From: Candidatus Sulfopaludibacter sp.
Lineage (GTDB): Bacteria > Acidobacteriota > Terriglobia > Bryobacterales > Bryobacteraceae
Length of the DNA: 64,000 nt
Direction: 5' to 3'
Assembly (NCBI GenBank): GCA_031292755.1
Contig: JARLGM010000009.1
Location: 1-64,000, forward strand
The position numbers and the translations under genes are program-made. The notes below the pieces were generated by a model that searched no databases, was not told the DNA's origin, and saw only the letters and a program-made list of their open reading frames with translations. This document shows, one piece after another, positions 45,641 through 56,125 of this stretch; positions within the stretch are counted from its first letter, which is position 1, and every line of letters begins with the position of its first letter.

Positions 45641-45829
45641 TTAGCTTGCCGAGATCGTGCTTGCGGTGGTGAGATCGGAGTTGGACGTAATCCAGATCTG
45701 GTTGATGGCATTGCGACCGCTACCGACCAGGGCCAGGCAAGCAATCGCGATGAACGTCATCAGGAGCGTGTATTCGATCAGGTCTTGTCCATCCTCTTCC
45801 CGCACAAAGTTACTTAAGTACTGAGCCAT
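45641..45829 (-). CDS. Flp/Fap-type pilin
   Basis: A 62-residue class IVb prepilin. Seen: a short leader ending in Gly, the GQDLIEY cleavage/Glu5-Tyr6 motif and a hydrophobic helix TLLMTFIAIACLALVG. A clear GGAGA ribosome site precedes the ATG. Such pilins are exported and assembled by the Tad machinery, none of which is in the window. Confidence 0.9.
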   Translation of the reverse strand: MAQYLSNFVREEDGQDLIEYTLLMTFIAIACLALVGSGRNAINQIWITSNSDLTTASTISAS

Positions 45830-46018
45830 CTATATCTCCTAAGGTGATTACAGCCGATATTACCTATTTTCGCAATGTTAACTTCGGCAAGTTAGTACTA
45901 AAATTCAAACAATTTAAAGGAGATATTAACTGTTGTTAGCGCCAGGCCAATCACCAGTACTCACCTAGGTTGCTATAGTACTATGAAGGAGAGTTATCGC
46001 AGAACATCAGGGTGGTGT

Positions 46019-46234
46019 GGAGCGCACCACTCGGCCGTGCCGACCCCCGTTATTGACCCACGTTTGTAAACGGGGTGGGCGTCCCCCGAGCGCCTTTAGG
46101 CTTCTCCCTTGCACGGCCATGAGGCACCGGACCGGGAGCTTGCTCACCAGCGCGTTGTGATCGAGTCGGACTCCCTATTTTGACGATGTTGGATCAAAAT
46201 AGGTGGACCAGCACCTGCATCGCAGACGCGCTCC
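46019..46234 (-). ncRNA. ssrS: 6S RNA
   Basis: Read on the minus strand, this 216-base stretch carries hallmarks of 6S RNA, which mimics an open promoter and binds housekeeping RNA polymerase. Seen: GGTGAGCAAGCTC (46136-46148) and AGAAGCCTAAAGGCG (46091-46105), matching the conserved GGTGAGCATGCTC and AGAAGCCTTAAA of the E. coli RNA in the same order; complementary ends GGAGCGC (46234-46228) and GCGCTCC (46025-46019) closing a long rod; and internal pairing such as TATTTTGA with TCAAAATA. Length is in the usual range. It lies between the membrane-protein gene and the pilin gene. Exact ends need mapping. Confidence 0.8.
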
Positions 46235-46240
46235 GCCTCC

Positions 46241-46246
46241 ATTTTA
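46241..46246 (-). promoter_or_regulatory. Candidate -10 element for the 6S RNA
   Basis: TAAAAT on the minus strand, 7 bases before the predicted 5' end of the RNA at 46234, is correctly placed to be its -10 box. It overlaps the end of the upstream membrane-protein gene. I see no good -35 at 17 bases. Confidence 0.4.
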
Positions 46247-47323
46247 CTCAATCATTTGCGGATGAGCGAATAAAAAATGATCGAAATAGTAGTGCATCAA
46301 CAAAACGCTGAGCACCACCACGAAATAGCTGCGATCCGCCGATAGATTTGTCGCCGAACGCACAATCAGGGTGAGAATCACCATGAAACCGGTGGCCGCC
46401 AGGAAGCAAAGGTAATAAGCGCCCATGCTGTCACGCCGCACCAGGCGCCGGACGAAGCCATCGGAGATCTCGCCGCGCTGGTCGCGCAGCCGGTTAATCA
46501 GCCACAACAGAAACAGGTATTGGAACGAGTGCCAGGTGTTATAGCCCTGGAACAGCACGTCCAGGTTGGAACCCATCGGCAGGAAAAAGGAAACCAGCGT
46601 AGTGACTCCGATCAGCAGAGTTTTGGGCACACTGGCGCGCCCCTGCCGGAATTCGAGGATGGTTTTGCCCACCCAGACCGTCAGAAAGAAGGCGAAGACC
46701 ACGCCCGCCATTTCCGCCAGCGGGATGGCGCGCAGCCAGTCGGGGTAGGGAAGCACCACCCCTCCCACATAGAACTGACGGAGGGAAAGCTTGTAAATGC
46801 CCAACGGATAAAGCGCCGTCAGGATCAAACCGTAATCCACCAGGCGCGACCATTGGGGGTCAGGCGCGGCGTTGCGGGCGCGGTAGCAGTTCGACAGGTA
46901 GATCACTTGATGCAGCACGTGGAGCGAGGCCCAACTGAAAAAGAACGTGATCAGAAGTTCGTAATGGTAAACACCCAGGCAGACCACCAGAACAGGCAGA
47001 ATGAACGCCAGGTTGCTGTACCAGCGGTAACGCGCCCGGAATCGGGGATCGAGAAATGTGAAGGTGATGGTGGAAAACAGGTGCGGACCACCGATCAAAG
47101 TGGCCACGGCGATATTAATCAGGTCAATCGCCTGCTGCGGCTTCATCCAACCGGAAACCTGAGCAAGCCAAGCAATCAAAAAGGGAAAGGGAACGAGAAC
47201 CGCGCTAAAAATGATCAGGGGCAGGTCCCAGGACCGTTTATAAATCCAGCCCGGTTCCCGGCCGGAAATCAGGCTCGGTGAGCCCGCCAAGGCAGCCATA
47301 GCGAGCATCATACCGTTAACCAC
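46244..47323 (-). CDS. Histidine-containing polytopic membrane protein
   Basis: A 359-residue protein with about eight or nine hydrophobic helices. It is of unknown function. Conserved-looking His motifs sit at helix ends (GGPHLFSTITF, LHVLHQVIYL, WHSFQYLFLL, MHYYFDHFLFAH), suggesting a metal-binding membrane enzyme. The start could be GTG 47323 or one of the ATGs at 47311 or 47308; none has a good ribosome site. The stop lies 10 bases before the 6S RNA. Confidence 0.65.
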   Translation of the reverse strand: MVNGMMLAMAALAGSPSLISGREPGWIYKRSWDLPLIIFSAVLVPFPFLIAWLAQVSGWMKPQQAIDLINIAVATLIGGPHLFSTITFTFLDPRFRARYRWYSNLAFILPVLVVCLGVYHYELLITFFFSWASLHVLHQVIYLSNCYRARNAAPDPQWSRLVDYGLILTALYPLGIYKLSLRQFYVGGVVLPYPDWLRAIPLAEMAGVVFAFFLTVWVGKTILEFRQGRASVPKTLLIGVTTLVSFFLPMGSNLDVLFQGYNTWHSFQYLFLLWLINRLRDQRGEISDGFVRRLVRRDSMGAYYLCFLAATGFMVILTLIVRSATNLSADRSYFVVVLSVLLMHYYFDHFLFAHPQMIE

Positions 47324-47441
47324 TGGTAGGGTTCAATCAGTTATCTTGTCGCAGCCCGTTCTTTAGGTCGTATTTCTCAACACCGCGCTTGTATTTGCGG
47401 CGTAATGGACATAGCATTGAAGTCGAAGGGTGTGATTTCAG

Positions 47442-47798
47442 ATGAAACTGTCTTTTGTGGTTTCCATTCTCGTGGCCGCGAGTTTCGTGGCTTACGCGCA
47501 ACAGGCGATGCCTAGGATGACGTCTGTGGATCCGATGAGCGGAAAGAAAGGCGACGTAATCGCAATCACCGGCGAGAATCTCCAAAAGGAGCTGGTCTCC
47601 AAAGTCTTTCTTACCGACGGCAAGAACGACATCCAGGTCGAAGTTACCGAACAGACGACCACTTCGATCAAATTCAAGGTGCCTGCCAAAGCCACAGGGC
47701 GTATGACTCTAATGGTGTTAACTACAGGGAAGGAAGCCAAGTACATCGAACAGCCGGTCAAATTGACGATAGACGACGGCGTGACCGCCCCCCAATAG
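47442..47798 (+). CDS. Exported IPT/TIG-domain protein
   Basis: A 118-residue secreted protein with a signal peptide (residues 1-20) and a single IPT/TIG Ig-like domain: VDPMSGKKGDVIAITGENL, then IKFKVPAKATGRMTLMV. Such small exported Ig-like proteins are common in acidobacteria. It diverges from the membrane-protein gene and converges with the TPR gene. Partner unknown. Confidence 0.85.
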   Translation: MKLSFVVSILVAASFVAYAQQAMPRMTSVDPMSGKKGDVIAITGENLQKELVSKVFLTDGKNDIQVEVTEQTTTSIKFKVPAKATGRMTLMVLTTGKEAKYIEQPVKLTIDDGVTAPQ

Positions 47799-47808
47799 GC
47801 GGCTTGCG

Positions 47809-48981
47809 TCAGCGCCGGTAAGGCGTGCTCAGGTATTTCCTGCACTCCTGCGACGCCTCCGCTTCCGGAGCGTACGCGATGGCCTTCCGGTATGCCTCCA
47901 GGGCCTGGGGGCGGCGGCGTGTCATATCGTAAATCTGGCCCATTCGCAGCCAGGCGAAAGCGCCGCTGTTGAGGTCCACATCCTCCGACGCCGAAGCGGC
48001 AGCGACTTTCTTCATGTTCTCCAGCGCCTGGTCCAGATCGCGATACCAGAACTGTATGGTGCCTTCCTGAAAATAAATCTTCTCCCAGGGCACACGGTCG
48101 TACCCGGGAGCGTGATTGGTCTTCAGCCGTGAGACTTCTTCCACCGCTTCCAGCGCATGGGTCTTGTCGTTGGACATGCTGTACATCTGGGACAGTTCCA
48201 GCCGCAGCAGGTAATTGCGCGGAAATCGCCGGATCAGGTCCTGCACCAGCGGCACGGCGCGGGCCGCCTGATTTTCGCGGCGATACAGAGCGCAGAGGAA
48301 AAGCTCGGCGTCGATTTTGTTCTTATCGCCGTTCCGGGCCACGTTTTGGACAATGCGGATGCCTTGCTCCTTATCGCCGTGGATTCCCACCAGGAAACCG
48401 AACATCCGCCACTGCCACGGCAGGCTGCCGATGATGTAATCGTGCAGGCCCTGCACCAGCGTCGCGTCCACGTTCTTCGGTTCCAGTTCGCTGATGCGAT
48501 TGTGCAGGCGGCGCGCGGCGGTGGCATCCCGCAGCGAATCGCGCCACGATTTCTTGACCACCCAATAATAGTTCGAGCGCAGCCCGTAGGAGATGCCGAG
48601 CGAGTACATGGCGGACGTGTCGTTGGGATTGCTCTTCAGCCGCGCGCCGGCCAGCGACATCGCCTTGTCCAGTTCGTTCAGGAAGTGTTTTTCGGTTTCC
48701 GCCGCCGGATTCAGCTTGGGACGGCGCAGGAAGGAATTCGTGCCGGAAACCAGTTCGCTTTCGAGCGCGCCATTGCGGAACATCTCCTGGAACACGATGG
48801 TCTGCGCCAGGTGGTTGTACAATTCGGGATCGTCGGGATGCTGCGCGATGGCCTTTTCAAAATCGGCCATGGCGGGTTCGTACTCCAGGTTGTAGAAATG
48901 ATCGTAGCCTTCGTCGACGAGCGCGTTCTGGGCCCGCAGCGGAGCGGGGATCGCCAACAGGACCAGCAGTAGAAAGCGCAC
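47809..48981 (-). CDS. Exported TPR-repeat protein
   Basis: A 390-residue protein with a GTG start, signal peptide (about 1-17) and TPR-like helical repeats, clearest at residues 20-60 (ALVDEGYDHFYNLEYEPAMADFEKA) and 345-380 (WLRMGQIYDMTRRRPQALEAYRKA). It is likely a periplasmic protein-protein interaction scaffold. No other domain is recognised. Confidence 0.82.
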   Translation of the reverse strand: MRFLLLVLLAIPAPLRAQNALVDEGYDHFYNLEYEPAMADFEKAIAQHPDDPELYNHLAQTIVFQEMFRNGALESELVSGTNSFLRRPKLNPAAETEKHFLNELDKAMSLAGARLKSNPNDTSAMYSLGISYGLRSNYYWVVKKSWRDSLRDATAARRLHNRISELEPKNVDATLVQGLHDYIIGSLPWQWRMFGFLVGIHGDKEQGIRIVQNVARNGDKNKIDAELFLCALYRRENQAARAVPLVQDLIRRFPRNYLLRLELSQMYSMSNDKTHALEAVEEVSRLKTNHAPGYDRVPWEKIYFQEGTIQFWYRDLDQALENMKKVAAASASEDVDLNSGAFAWLRMGQIYDMTRRRPQALEAYRKAIAYAPEAEASQECRKYLSTPYRR

Positions 48982-49011
48982 ACTTCTATCGTAGAACGAC
49001 CGGGAGCGGCG

Positions 49012-49122
49012 TCAAAGGACGTACAGCCGCAGCATCCACCAGACCAGAAAAAGGGCGATCGCCGCTACCACGATATAGCGGATCCACTGCCCCGGCGTCT
49101 TGGGTTCGGTTCGATTCCGCAT
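49012..49122 (-). CDS. Small single-pass membrane protein, 36 aa
   Basis: A short open frame encoding a polar N-terminus (MRNRTEPKTPGQW), one hydrophobic helix (YIVVAAIALFLVWWMLR) and a short tail. It starts 4 bases after the LysR gene stop on the same strand, which argues for translation in the same transcript. The positive-charge pattern fits an inner-membrane peptide. Function unknown. Confidence 0.55.
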   Translation of the reverse strand: MRNRTEPKTPGQWIRYIVVAAIALFLVWWMLRLYVL

Positions 49123-49126
49123 CTGC

Positions 49127-50005
49127 CTATCGCGATCCTAACAGTTCCAGAAATGCCTGTGTGGCGCGGTTGAACTTCTTGCGCTTGCGATGCACTACAC
49201 CCACCGGACGAACCAGTTCCGGCGCGTGCAGCGGGAGAGCCACGAGGCGCCCCTGCGCGATCTCGGCCTGCATGGTACGCGCCGGCAGAATACTGATGCC
49301 CGAGCCGAGCGCCACCGCCTCCTTGATCATCCCGATATTGTCGAAGTGCATCACGGGGTGGATCTCGATTCCCTGGGCGCGCAGGAAACGGTCCAGTTCG
49401 CGGCGAATGGAAAGATCTTCGTCGAAGGCGATGAAGTCCTGCCCGTTCAGGTCCGCGGGATAAATCTCCTCGCGGGCGGCCAGCGGGTGCGAGGGAGCCA
49501 CCGCGAGCTGCATCTCCTCCTCGCGCCAGGGAATGGCGGCGATGTCGCGGCTGGAAACGGGGTAACTGACCAGGCCCAGGTCCGCCGAATCGTTTAATAC
49601 CGAGTCGTAGATTTTGTCCGGCCGCATGTACTCCACCGCCAGGTTCGAAGCCGGGTACCGCACCGTGAATTCGTCCTGCAGCCGGCTCATTTCGCTCAGA
49701 CCGATGGAGTAAATGGAAGCCACCCGCACGGTCCCCGCAATCTCGCCCTTGAGCGATTCCAGGGAGAGGCCGAACTCCTCTTCGCGATGCAGAACATCGC
49801 GGCAGAAGTCGGCGTAAAGCCTCCCCGCCGGAGTCAATTCCAGGGGTCGTTTACTGCGATCGAAGAGGGGCAGTCCCAGACGGCGTTCCACCTCCTGCAC
49901 GTGCTGGCTAGCCGCCGACTGGCTGACCCCGCAGTGAGCTGCCCCCTTGCTCATGCTCTTCGCCGTTGCTATCTCTCTGAAAAGTCTAAGCTCCTGAAAT
50001 CCCAC
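49127..50005 (-). CDS. LysR family regulator, GltC-like by position
   Basis: A 292-residue LysR regulator. Winged helix-turn-helix at about residues 4-62 (AHCGVSQSAASQHVQEVERRLGLPLFDR), effector domain at about 90-290. It is divergent from gltB across 163 bases, the arrangement of B. subtilis gltC/gltAB, so it is likely an activator or repressor of glutamate synthase. The start is GTG 50005. The effector is not evident; 2-oxoglutarate or glutamate would be the parallel. Confidence 0.85.
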   Translation of the reverse strand: MGFQELRLFREIATAKSMSKGAAHCGVSQSAASQHVQEVERRLGLPLFDRSKRPLELTPAGRLYADFCRDVLHREEEFGLSLESLKGEIAGTVRVASIYSIGLSEMSRLQDEFTVRYPASNLAVEYMRPDKIYDSVLNDSADLGLVSYPVSSRDIAAIPWREEEMQLAVAPSHPLAAREEIYPADLNGQDFIAFDEDLSIRRELDRFLRAQGIEIHPVMHFDNIGMIKEAVALGSGISILPARTMQAEIAQGRLVALPLHAPELVRPVGVVHRKRKKFNRATQAFLELLGSR

Positions 50006-50040
50006 GAAGCTACTGTAACATAAGCAAGTCTAATAGTGAA

Positions 50041-50086
50041 GCAAGAATATTTCCCTATTGCCTAATACTAGCGACGCTGGTACACT
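50041..50086 (+). promoter_or_regulatory. gltB promoter with overlapping dyad
   Basis: A sigma-70-like promoter: -35 TTGCCT (50058-50063), 17-base spacer, -10 TACACT (50081-50086). A dyad GCAA-N13-TTGC (50041-50061) overlaps the -35, a natural place for the LysR regulator encoded divergently. The expected transcript starts near 50093, giving a leader of about 75 bases. Confidence 0.6.
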
Positions 50087-50168
50087 ATTTTTCAAGGCAA
50101 CCGCCGATCACCACCGAAACCGCCGCCGCATTACCCACGCTGTGCAGCGGATTTCCTAGAGAATCATT

Positions 50169-53100
50169 ATGAATCACTCTGTTGTGAGCAGCGGATTACC
50201 CGAAGCGCAGGGTCTATACGACCCGCGAAACGAGCACGATGCCTGCGGCATCGGCTTTGTCGCCAACATCAAGGGCCAGAAATCGCACGACATCATCCTG
50301 AAGGGCATTCAGGTGCTGATCAACCTGACCCATCGCGGCGCCTGCGGCTGCGATCCGGAGACCGGCGACGGCGCCGGCGTGCTGATTCAGATTCCACACC
50401 GGTTCTTCGTCCGCGAATGCTCCAAGCTGGGTTTCACCCTGCCGCAGCCGGGAGAATACGGCGTGGGTATGACGTTCCTTCCCGTGGAGCGCCACGCACG
50501 CCTGCAATGCGAAGGCGTGATCGAGCGGATCGTGCGCGAGGAAGGGCTCACCATGCTGGGCTGGCGCGATACGCCCATCGAGGGCACCGCCATCGGCCGC
50601 GTGGCGCGGGGTTCGCAGCCTTACATCCAACAGATTTTTATTGCCCGTGCCAAGGGCATGCAGGAAGATCAACTGGAGCGCAAGCTCTACATCGTGCGCA
50701 AGCGCGCCGAAACCGAGATCGGCGCATCGTCCATATCCGATAAGGGCTTCTTCTACATTCCCTCGCTCTCCGCCCGCACCATCGTCTATAAAGGCCTGCT
50801 GCTGGCGCCGCAGATCGCCAATTTCTATCCCGAGCTGAGCGATCCGGAAGTGGCCAGCGCGCTCTGCCTGGTGCATCAGCGGTTTTCCACCAACACGTTT
50901 CCCACCTGGCAACTTGCGCATCCGTACCGCTTCATCGCGCACAACGGCGAAATCAATACCCTGCGCGGGAACGTGAACTGGATGCACGCCCGCCAGAGCA
51001 TTCTGGCCTCGCCGCTGTTCGGCGACGATATCAAGAAGCTGTTTCCCGTCATCCAGCCCAACGGCAGCGATTCGGCGGCCTTCGACAATGCCCTGGAACT
51101 ATTGGTCATGTCCGGCCGCGGCATCCCGCACGCCATGGCCATGTTGATTCCCGAAGCCTGGGCGAAGAATCAGCACATGAATCCCCAGAAGCGCGCCTTT
51201 TACGAGTACCACGCCTCCCTGATGGAGCCCTGGGACGGGCCGGCCGCCATTGCCTTCACCGACGGGCGCTCCATCGGCGCCACGCTGGATCGCAACGGCC
51301 TCCGTCCAGCGCGCTACCTGGTCACTAAAGACGATCTGCTGATCATGTCTTCGGAGACGGGCGTGCTGCCGGTGAAGCCGGAAGATGTCAAGCTGAAGGG
51401 CCGCCTGCAACCCGGCAAGATGCTGCTGGTGGATACCGTGGAAGGGCGCATCGTTTCGGATCAGGAACTGAAGCGCTCGCTGTACGGCCGCAATCCGTAC
51501 CAGCTTTGGATCAAGGAAAATCAGATCACGCTGAATCAGCTTGCCGATCCGCCGCGGGAGCATGCCGCCGATTCGGCCACCCTGCTGGTGCGCCAGCGGG
51601 CCTTTGGGTACACCGACGAAGACGTGCGCATCGTGCTGGCGCCCATGGCGCTGAAGGGCGAGGAGCCGGTGGGCTCCATGGGCACCGATACGCCGCTGGC
51701 CTGTCTTTCCGATAAGCCGCAGCCCCTGTTTAATTATTTCAAGCAGCTTTTCGCGCAGGTGACCAACCCGCCCATCGACCCCATTCGCGAAGAGATGGTG
51801 ATGTCCCTCACCAGCTACATCGGCACCGAGCGCAACATTCTGGCCGAAACGCCGCAGCATTGCCACACCCTGAAGCTGCCGCACCCCATCCTTACCAATC
51901 GCGACCTGGAAAAGCTCCGCCGCGTCTCGCAGGGCGATTTTCTGGCCACCACGCTGCCCATGCTCTTCGCCGTCGAAGAAGGCGCCAAGGGCCTGGAGCG
52001 CGCGCTTTCGCAATTGTGCCGCCGCGCCTCGCTGGCCATTCAATCCGGCTACACGCTGCTGATCCTTTCCGATCGCGGCCTGGACGAAGAGTATGCTCCC
52101 ATTCCCAGCCTGCTGGCCCTGGCCGCCGTGCACAATCACCTGGTCCGCGAAGAGACGCGCACGCAGGTGGCGCTCATCATCGAATCCGGCGAGCCGCGCG
52201 AGGTGATGCACTTCGCGCTCCTGATCGGGTACGGCGCCAGCGCGGTGAATCCTTACCTGGCGCTGGAAACGGTGGGGCAGGGCGCGCCGAACTTCATCAA
52301 GTCCATCAACAAAGGGTTGCTCAAGACGTTCTCCAAAATGGGCATCTCCACCTTGCAGTCCTATCGCGGGGCGCAGGTGTTCGAAGCCATTGGACTGAAT
52401 AAGCAACTGGTGGAGAAGTATTTCACCGGCACCGTTTCGCGCGTTGCCGGCGTGGGTCTGGACGTCCTGGCGCAGGAAGCTATCCAGAAGCACCGGTACG
52501 CGTTCCATCCCGTCACCGAGTCCGATACCGAACTGGCCGTGGGCGGCAACTACCAATACCGCGCGCGCGGCGAGTATCACCTCTACAATCCGCAGACCAT
52601 CGCCAAACTGCAGCACGCGGTGCGCTCGGAAAGCGCGCAGACTTTCCAGGAGTACACCGATCTCATCGACAGGCAGGAGCGGCAGCTCTGCACGCTGCGC
52701 GGATTGCTCGAGATCGGCAAGTCCGGCGAGCCCGTGCCGCTGGAAGAGGTCGAGCCGGCGCGCGAAATCGTGAAGCGCTTCGCCACCGGCGCCATGTCCT
52801 TCGGCTCCATCTCCAAGGAGGCCCACGAAACGCTGGCCATCGCCATGAATTCGATGGGCGGCAAATCCAATACCGGCGAGGGCGGCGAAGACGAGGAGCG
52901 CTTCGGCACAACGCGGCGCAGCGCCATCAAACAGGTGGCCTCTGGCCGCTTCGGCGTCACCACGAATTACCTGGTGAATGCCGACGAGTTGCAGATCAAA
53001 ATGGCCCAGGGAGCCAAGCCCGGCGAGGGCGGCCAGCTTCCCGGACACAAAGTGGATGCCACCATCGCGCGCGTGCGCCATTCCATTCCCGGGGTGGGAC

Positions 53101-54659
53101 TGATTTCGCCTCCGCCGCACCACGACATCTATTCCATAGAGGATCTCGCCCAACTCATCTACGATTTGAAAAACGTCAATCCCAAGGCGCGCATTTCCGT
53201 GAAGCTCGTGGCCGAGGTAGGCGTGGGCACAGTGGCCGCGGGCGTGGCCAAGGCGCATGCCGACGTGGTCCTGATCTCCGGCGATACCGGCGGCACCGGC
53301 GCCTCCCCGCTCAGCAGCATCAAGCACGCCGGCGTGCCGTGGGAACTGGGGCTGGCCGAGACGCACCAGGTGCTGGTGTTGAACGATCTGCGCGGGCGCA
53401 TCCGCGTGCAGACCGACGGCAAATTGCAAACCGGCCGCGACGTGACCATCGCCGCTCTCCTCGGCGCCGAAGAATTCGGCTTTTCCACCGCGCCGCTCAT
53501 CGCCATGGGCTGCATCATGATGCGCAAGTGCCATCTCAATACCTGCCCGGTGGGCATCGCCACCCAGGATCCGCTGCTGCGCGCCAAGTTCCAGGGCACT
53601 CCGGAGCACGTGGTCAATTTCTTCTTCTTCATCGCGGAGCAGGTGCGGCAGTATATGGCCCAGATGGGCTTCCGCACCTTCGATGAGATGGTGGGACGCG
53701 TGGATATGCTGGACGCGCGGAGCGCCGTAGATCACTGGAAGGCCAAGGGGCTGGACCTGTCCACCATTCTTTACCGCCCGCAAGTGCCCAGCCGCGTGGC
53801 CCGCCGCTGCGTGCAGGCGCAGGACCACGGGCTGTCCGAAGCTCTCGACTATAAGCTGATTGACCACGCCCGCGAGGCCATCGATAACGGCACGCCGGTC
53901 GAAATCAAGCTGCCCATTCGCAACATCCATCGCACCGTTGGCGCCATGATGTCCGGCGAAATCGTGCGCAAGCATGGATCGGCGGGCCTGCCGGACGATA
54001 CCATTCACTGCAGCTTCACCGGGTCGGCGGGCCAGAGCTTCGGCGCGTTCCTGGCCCGGGGCGCGACGCTCGAACTGGAAGGCGATGCCAACGATTATGT
54101 CGGCAAAGGCCTCTCCGGCGGGCGCATCGTGGTGTATCCGCCGCACACGTCCACCTTTTTGCCCGAAGAGAATATCCTGATCGGCAACGTGGCCCTGTAT
54201 GGCGCCACCAGCGGCGAGGCGTTCTTCAATGGCATGGCGGGCGAGCGCTTCGCCGTGCGGAATTCCGGCGCGACGGCCGTAGTGGAAGGCCTGGGCGACC
54301 ACGGCTGCGAATATATGACCAACGGCCTGGTGGTCGTGCTGGGCAAATGCGGGCGGAACTTCGCGGCCGGCATGAGCGGCGGCATTGCCTACGTGCTCGA
54401 CGAAAAGGGAGATTTCGCCGACAAGCGCTGCAACCACGGCGATGTGGACCTCGAGCCGGTACCTCCGGACGATTTCGCTCAGCTACGTTCCCTGATCGCC
54501 AGGCATGTGGAGGCCACCGGCAGCCCGCGCGGGCAGTGGGTGCTGGAGAGCTGGGACTCCATGCGGGAGAAGTTCGTGAAGGTGTTTCCGCGCGAATACC
54601 GGCGGGTGCTGGGCATTCCCCGGCCGGCCGGTGCTCTGGAAGCCACGGGGGTCCACTAA
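50169..54659 (+). CDS. gltB: Glutamate synthase (NADPH) large subunit
   Basis: A 1496-residue GOGAT large subunit that makes glutamate from glutamine and 2-oxoglutarate. After a 25-residue propeptide comes Cys26 ([11 protein letters not shown]), the N-terminal nucleophile of the class II amidotransferase domain (26 to about 440). Then the central domain, the FMN-binding synthase domain (about 830-1200, with [11 protein letters not shown]) and the 3Fe-4S cysteines 1115, 1121 and 1126 ([12 protein letters not shown]), followed by the GXGXG beta-helix. All key residues are present. It abuts gltD without a gap. Confidence 0.97.
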   Translation: MNHSVVSSGLPEAQGLYDPRNEHDACGIGFVANIKGQKSHDIILKGIQVLINLTHRGACGCDPETGDGAGVLIQIPHRFFVRECSKLGFTLPQPGEYGVGMTFLPVERHARLQCEGVIERIVREEGLTMLGWRDTPIEGTAIGRVARGSQPYIQQIFIARAKGMQEDQLERKLYIVRKRAETEIGASSISDKGFFYIPSLSARTIVYKGLLLAPQIANFYPELSDPEVASALCLVHQRFSTNTFPTWQLAHPYRFIAHNGEINTLRGNVNWMHARQSILASPLFGDDIKKLFPVIQPNGSDSAAFDNALELLVMSGRGIPHAMAMLIPEAWAKNQHMNPQKRAFYEYHASLMEPWDGPAAIAFTDGRSIGATLDRNGLRPARYLVTKDDLLIMSSETGVLPVKPEDVKLKGRLQPGKMLLVDTVEGRIVSDQELKRSLYGRNPYQLWIKENQITLNQLADPPREHAADSATLLVRQRAFGYTDEDVRIVLAPMALKGEEPVGSMGTDTPLACLSDKPQPLFNYFKQLFAQVTNPPIDPIREEMVMSLTSYIGTERNILAETPQHCHTLKLPHPILTNRDLEKLRRVSQGDFLATTLPMLFAVEEGAKGLERALSQLCRRASLAIQSGYTLLILSDRGLDEEYAPIPSLLALAAVHNHLVREETRTQVALIIESGEPREVMHFALLIGYGASAVNPYLALETVGQGAPNFIKSINKGLLKTFSKMGISTLQSYRGAQVFEAIGLNKQLVEKYFTGTVSRVAGVGLDVLAQEAIQKHRYAFHPVTESDTELAVGGNYQYRARGEYHLYNPQTIAKLQHAVRSESAQTFQEYTDLIDRQERQLCTLRGLLEIGKSGEPVPLEEVEPAREIVKRFATGAMSFGSISKEAHETLAIAMNSMGGKSNTGEGGEDEERFGTTRRSAIKQVASGRFGVTTNYLVNADELQIKMAQGAKPGEGGQLPGHKVDATIARVRHSIPGVGLISPPPHHDIYSIEDLAQLIYDLKNVNPKARISVKLVAEVGVGTVAAGVAKAHADVVLISGDTGGTGASPLSSIKHAGVPWELGLAETHQVLVLNDLRGRIRVQTDGKLQTGRDVTIAALLGAEEFGFSTAPLIAMGCIMMRKCHLNTCPVGIATQDPLLRAKFQGTPEHVVNFFFFIAEQVRQYMAQMGFRTFDEMVGRVDMLDARSAVDHWKAKGLDLSTILYRPQVPSRVARRCVQAQDHGLSEALDYKLIDHAREAIDNGTPVEIKLPIRNIHRTVGAMMSGEIVRKHGSAGLPDDTIHCSFTGSAGQSFGAFLARGATLELEGDANDYVGKGLSGGRIVVYPPHTSTFLPEENILIGNVALYGATSGEAFFNGMAGERFAVRNSGATAVVEGLGDHGCEYMTNGLVVVLGKCGRNFAAGMSGGIAYVLDEKGDFADKRCNHGDVDLEPVPPDDFAQLRSLIARHVEATGSPRGQWVLESWDSMREKFVKVFPREYRRVLGIPRPAGALEATGVH

Positions 54660-56075
54660 ATGGCCAAGACTACAGGCTTTCTCGAATACACGCGCGAGCT
54701 CCCCCAGCGGCGCCCGCCGGCCGAGCGCATCCAGGACTGGTTCGAAATCTACCAGCCGTTCCCCCACGCCAGCCTGGCGAATCAGGCGGCCCGCTGCATG
54801 GATTGCGGGGTGCCTTTCTGTCATACCGGGTGCCCGCTGACCAACCTGATACCGGATTGGAACGACCTGGTATGGCGCGGCGAGTGGCGCGATGCCGTGC
54901 GCCAGTTGCACGCCACCAACAATTTTCCGGAGTTCACCGGCCGCATCTGTCCGGCGCCGTGCGAAGCTTCCTGCGTGCTCGGCATCAACGAGCCGCCAGT
55001 GACCATCAAGCAGATCGAGAAGACCATCATCGACCGGGCGTTCACCGAGGGTTTCATTAAGCCGGAACCCGCCGCCAACAAGACCGGGCGGCGCGTGGCC
55101 GTGGTGGGGTCGGGACCCGCGGGGCTGGCGGCCGCCCAGCAACTGGCGCGCGCCGGCCACGACGTCACCGTGTTTGAAAAGAACGACCGCATCGGCGGCC
55201 TGTTGCGCTACGGCATTCCCAATTTCAAAATGGAGAAGCACCTCATCGATCGCCGCCTGGAACAGTTGCGCGGCGAAGGGGTCGCTTTCCAGACTAACGC
55301 GCACGTCGGCGTCTCGATTTCCGCCGAGGAACTGCGGCGCAAGTTCGATGCCATTCTGCTGGCCGGAGGCGCCGAGCACCCGCGCGATCTGAAAGTGCCC
55401 GGGAGGGAACTCAAAGGCATCCACTTCGCCATGGAGTTTCTGCCGCAGCAGAATCGCGTATGCGAAGGCGACTGGGTGGCGGGGCAGATTCTGGCCACCG
55501 GCAAGCGCGTGGTCATCATCGGCGGCGGCGATACCGGCGCTGATTGCCTGGGCACGAGCCATCGCCAGGGCGCGCTCTCGGTCGCGCAGTTCGAATTGCT
55601 GCCCAAGCCGCCGGACGAGCGCTCGGCATCCACGCCGTGGCCCTTGTGGCCCCTGCAACTGCGCGTGGAAAGCTCGCACGAAGAGGGCGGCGCGCGCGAC
55701 TGGAGCGTCAGCACCGTGAAGTTCACCGGCGACGGGCAGGGCAATGTCAAACAGTTGCACGCCATTCGCGTGGGTCCGGCGCCGAAGTTCGAGCCGCTGC
55801 CCGGCACCGAATTCACCCTGGAGGCCGGCCTGGTGCTGCTGGCGATGGGTTTCCTGGGGCCGGTGAGGCACGGGTTGCTGGAGCAGTTGCACGTCAACCT
55901 GGACGGGCGGGGCAACGTGGCGACCGACGCCAGCCACATGTCGAGCGTTCCGGGCGTGTTCGCCGCGGGCGACATGCGGCGGGGCCAATCGCTGGTGGTC
56001 TGGGCCATTGCCGAGGGGCGCAAAGCGGCGCGCGGCATCGACGAATACCTGATGGGCGAATCCCGCCTGCCGTAG
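54660..56075 (+). CDS. gltD: Glutamate synthase (NADPH) small subunit
   Basis: A 471-residue subunit that passes electrons from NADPH to GltB. Seen: N-terminal 4Fe-4S cysteines 46, 49, 54 and 58 ([13 protein letters not shown]) and CPAPCEASC, the FAD motif [15 protein letters not shown] (about 147), and the NADPH motif [11 protein letters not shown] (about 286). The ATG directly follows the gltB stop, so the two are translated together. Confidence 0.97.
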   Translation: MAKTTGFLEYTRELPQRRPPAERIQDWFEIYQPFPHASLANQAARCMDCGVPFCHTGCPLTNLIPDWNDLVWRGEWRDAVRQLHATNNFPEFTGRICPAPCEASCVLGINEPPVTIKQIEKTIIDRAFTEGFIKPEPAANKTGRRVAVVGSGPAGLAAAQQLARAGHDVTVFEKNDRIGGLLRYGIPNFKMEKHLIDRRLEQLRGEGVAFQTNAHVGVSISAEELRRKFDAILLAGGAEHPRDLKVPGRELKGIHFAMEFLPQQNRVCEGDWVAGQILATGKRVVIIGGGDTGADCLGTSHRQGALSVAQFELLPKPPDERSASTPWPLWPLQLRVESSHEEGGARDWSVSTVKFTGDGQGNVKQLHAIRVGPAPKFEPLPGTEFTLEAGLVLLAMGFLGPVRHGLLEQLHVNLDGRGNVATDASHMSSVPGVFAAGDMRRGQSLVVWAIAEGRKAARGIDEYLMGESRLP

Positions 56076-56110
56076 GACGGGCCTCCCGGCCTGTCTCTTG
56101 ACTTTGGCAA

Positions 56111-56123
56111 TCAATTTAGTTGA
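56111..56123. promoter_or_regulatory. Possible MarR operator
   Basis: An imperfect dyad TCAA-N5-TTGA just upstream of the MarR-GNAT start, flanked by two TGGCAA words. Its position would allow self-repression by the encoded regulator. Evidence is only the symmetry and place. Confidence 0.3.
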
Positions 56124-56125
56124 CG

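Noticed and set aside
46244-47323. Calling the His-rich membrane protein a Brp/Blh beta-carotene dioxygenase.
   Set aside because: Some His motifs are similar but their order and spacing do not match that family.
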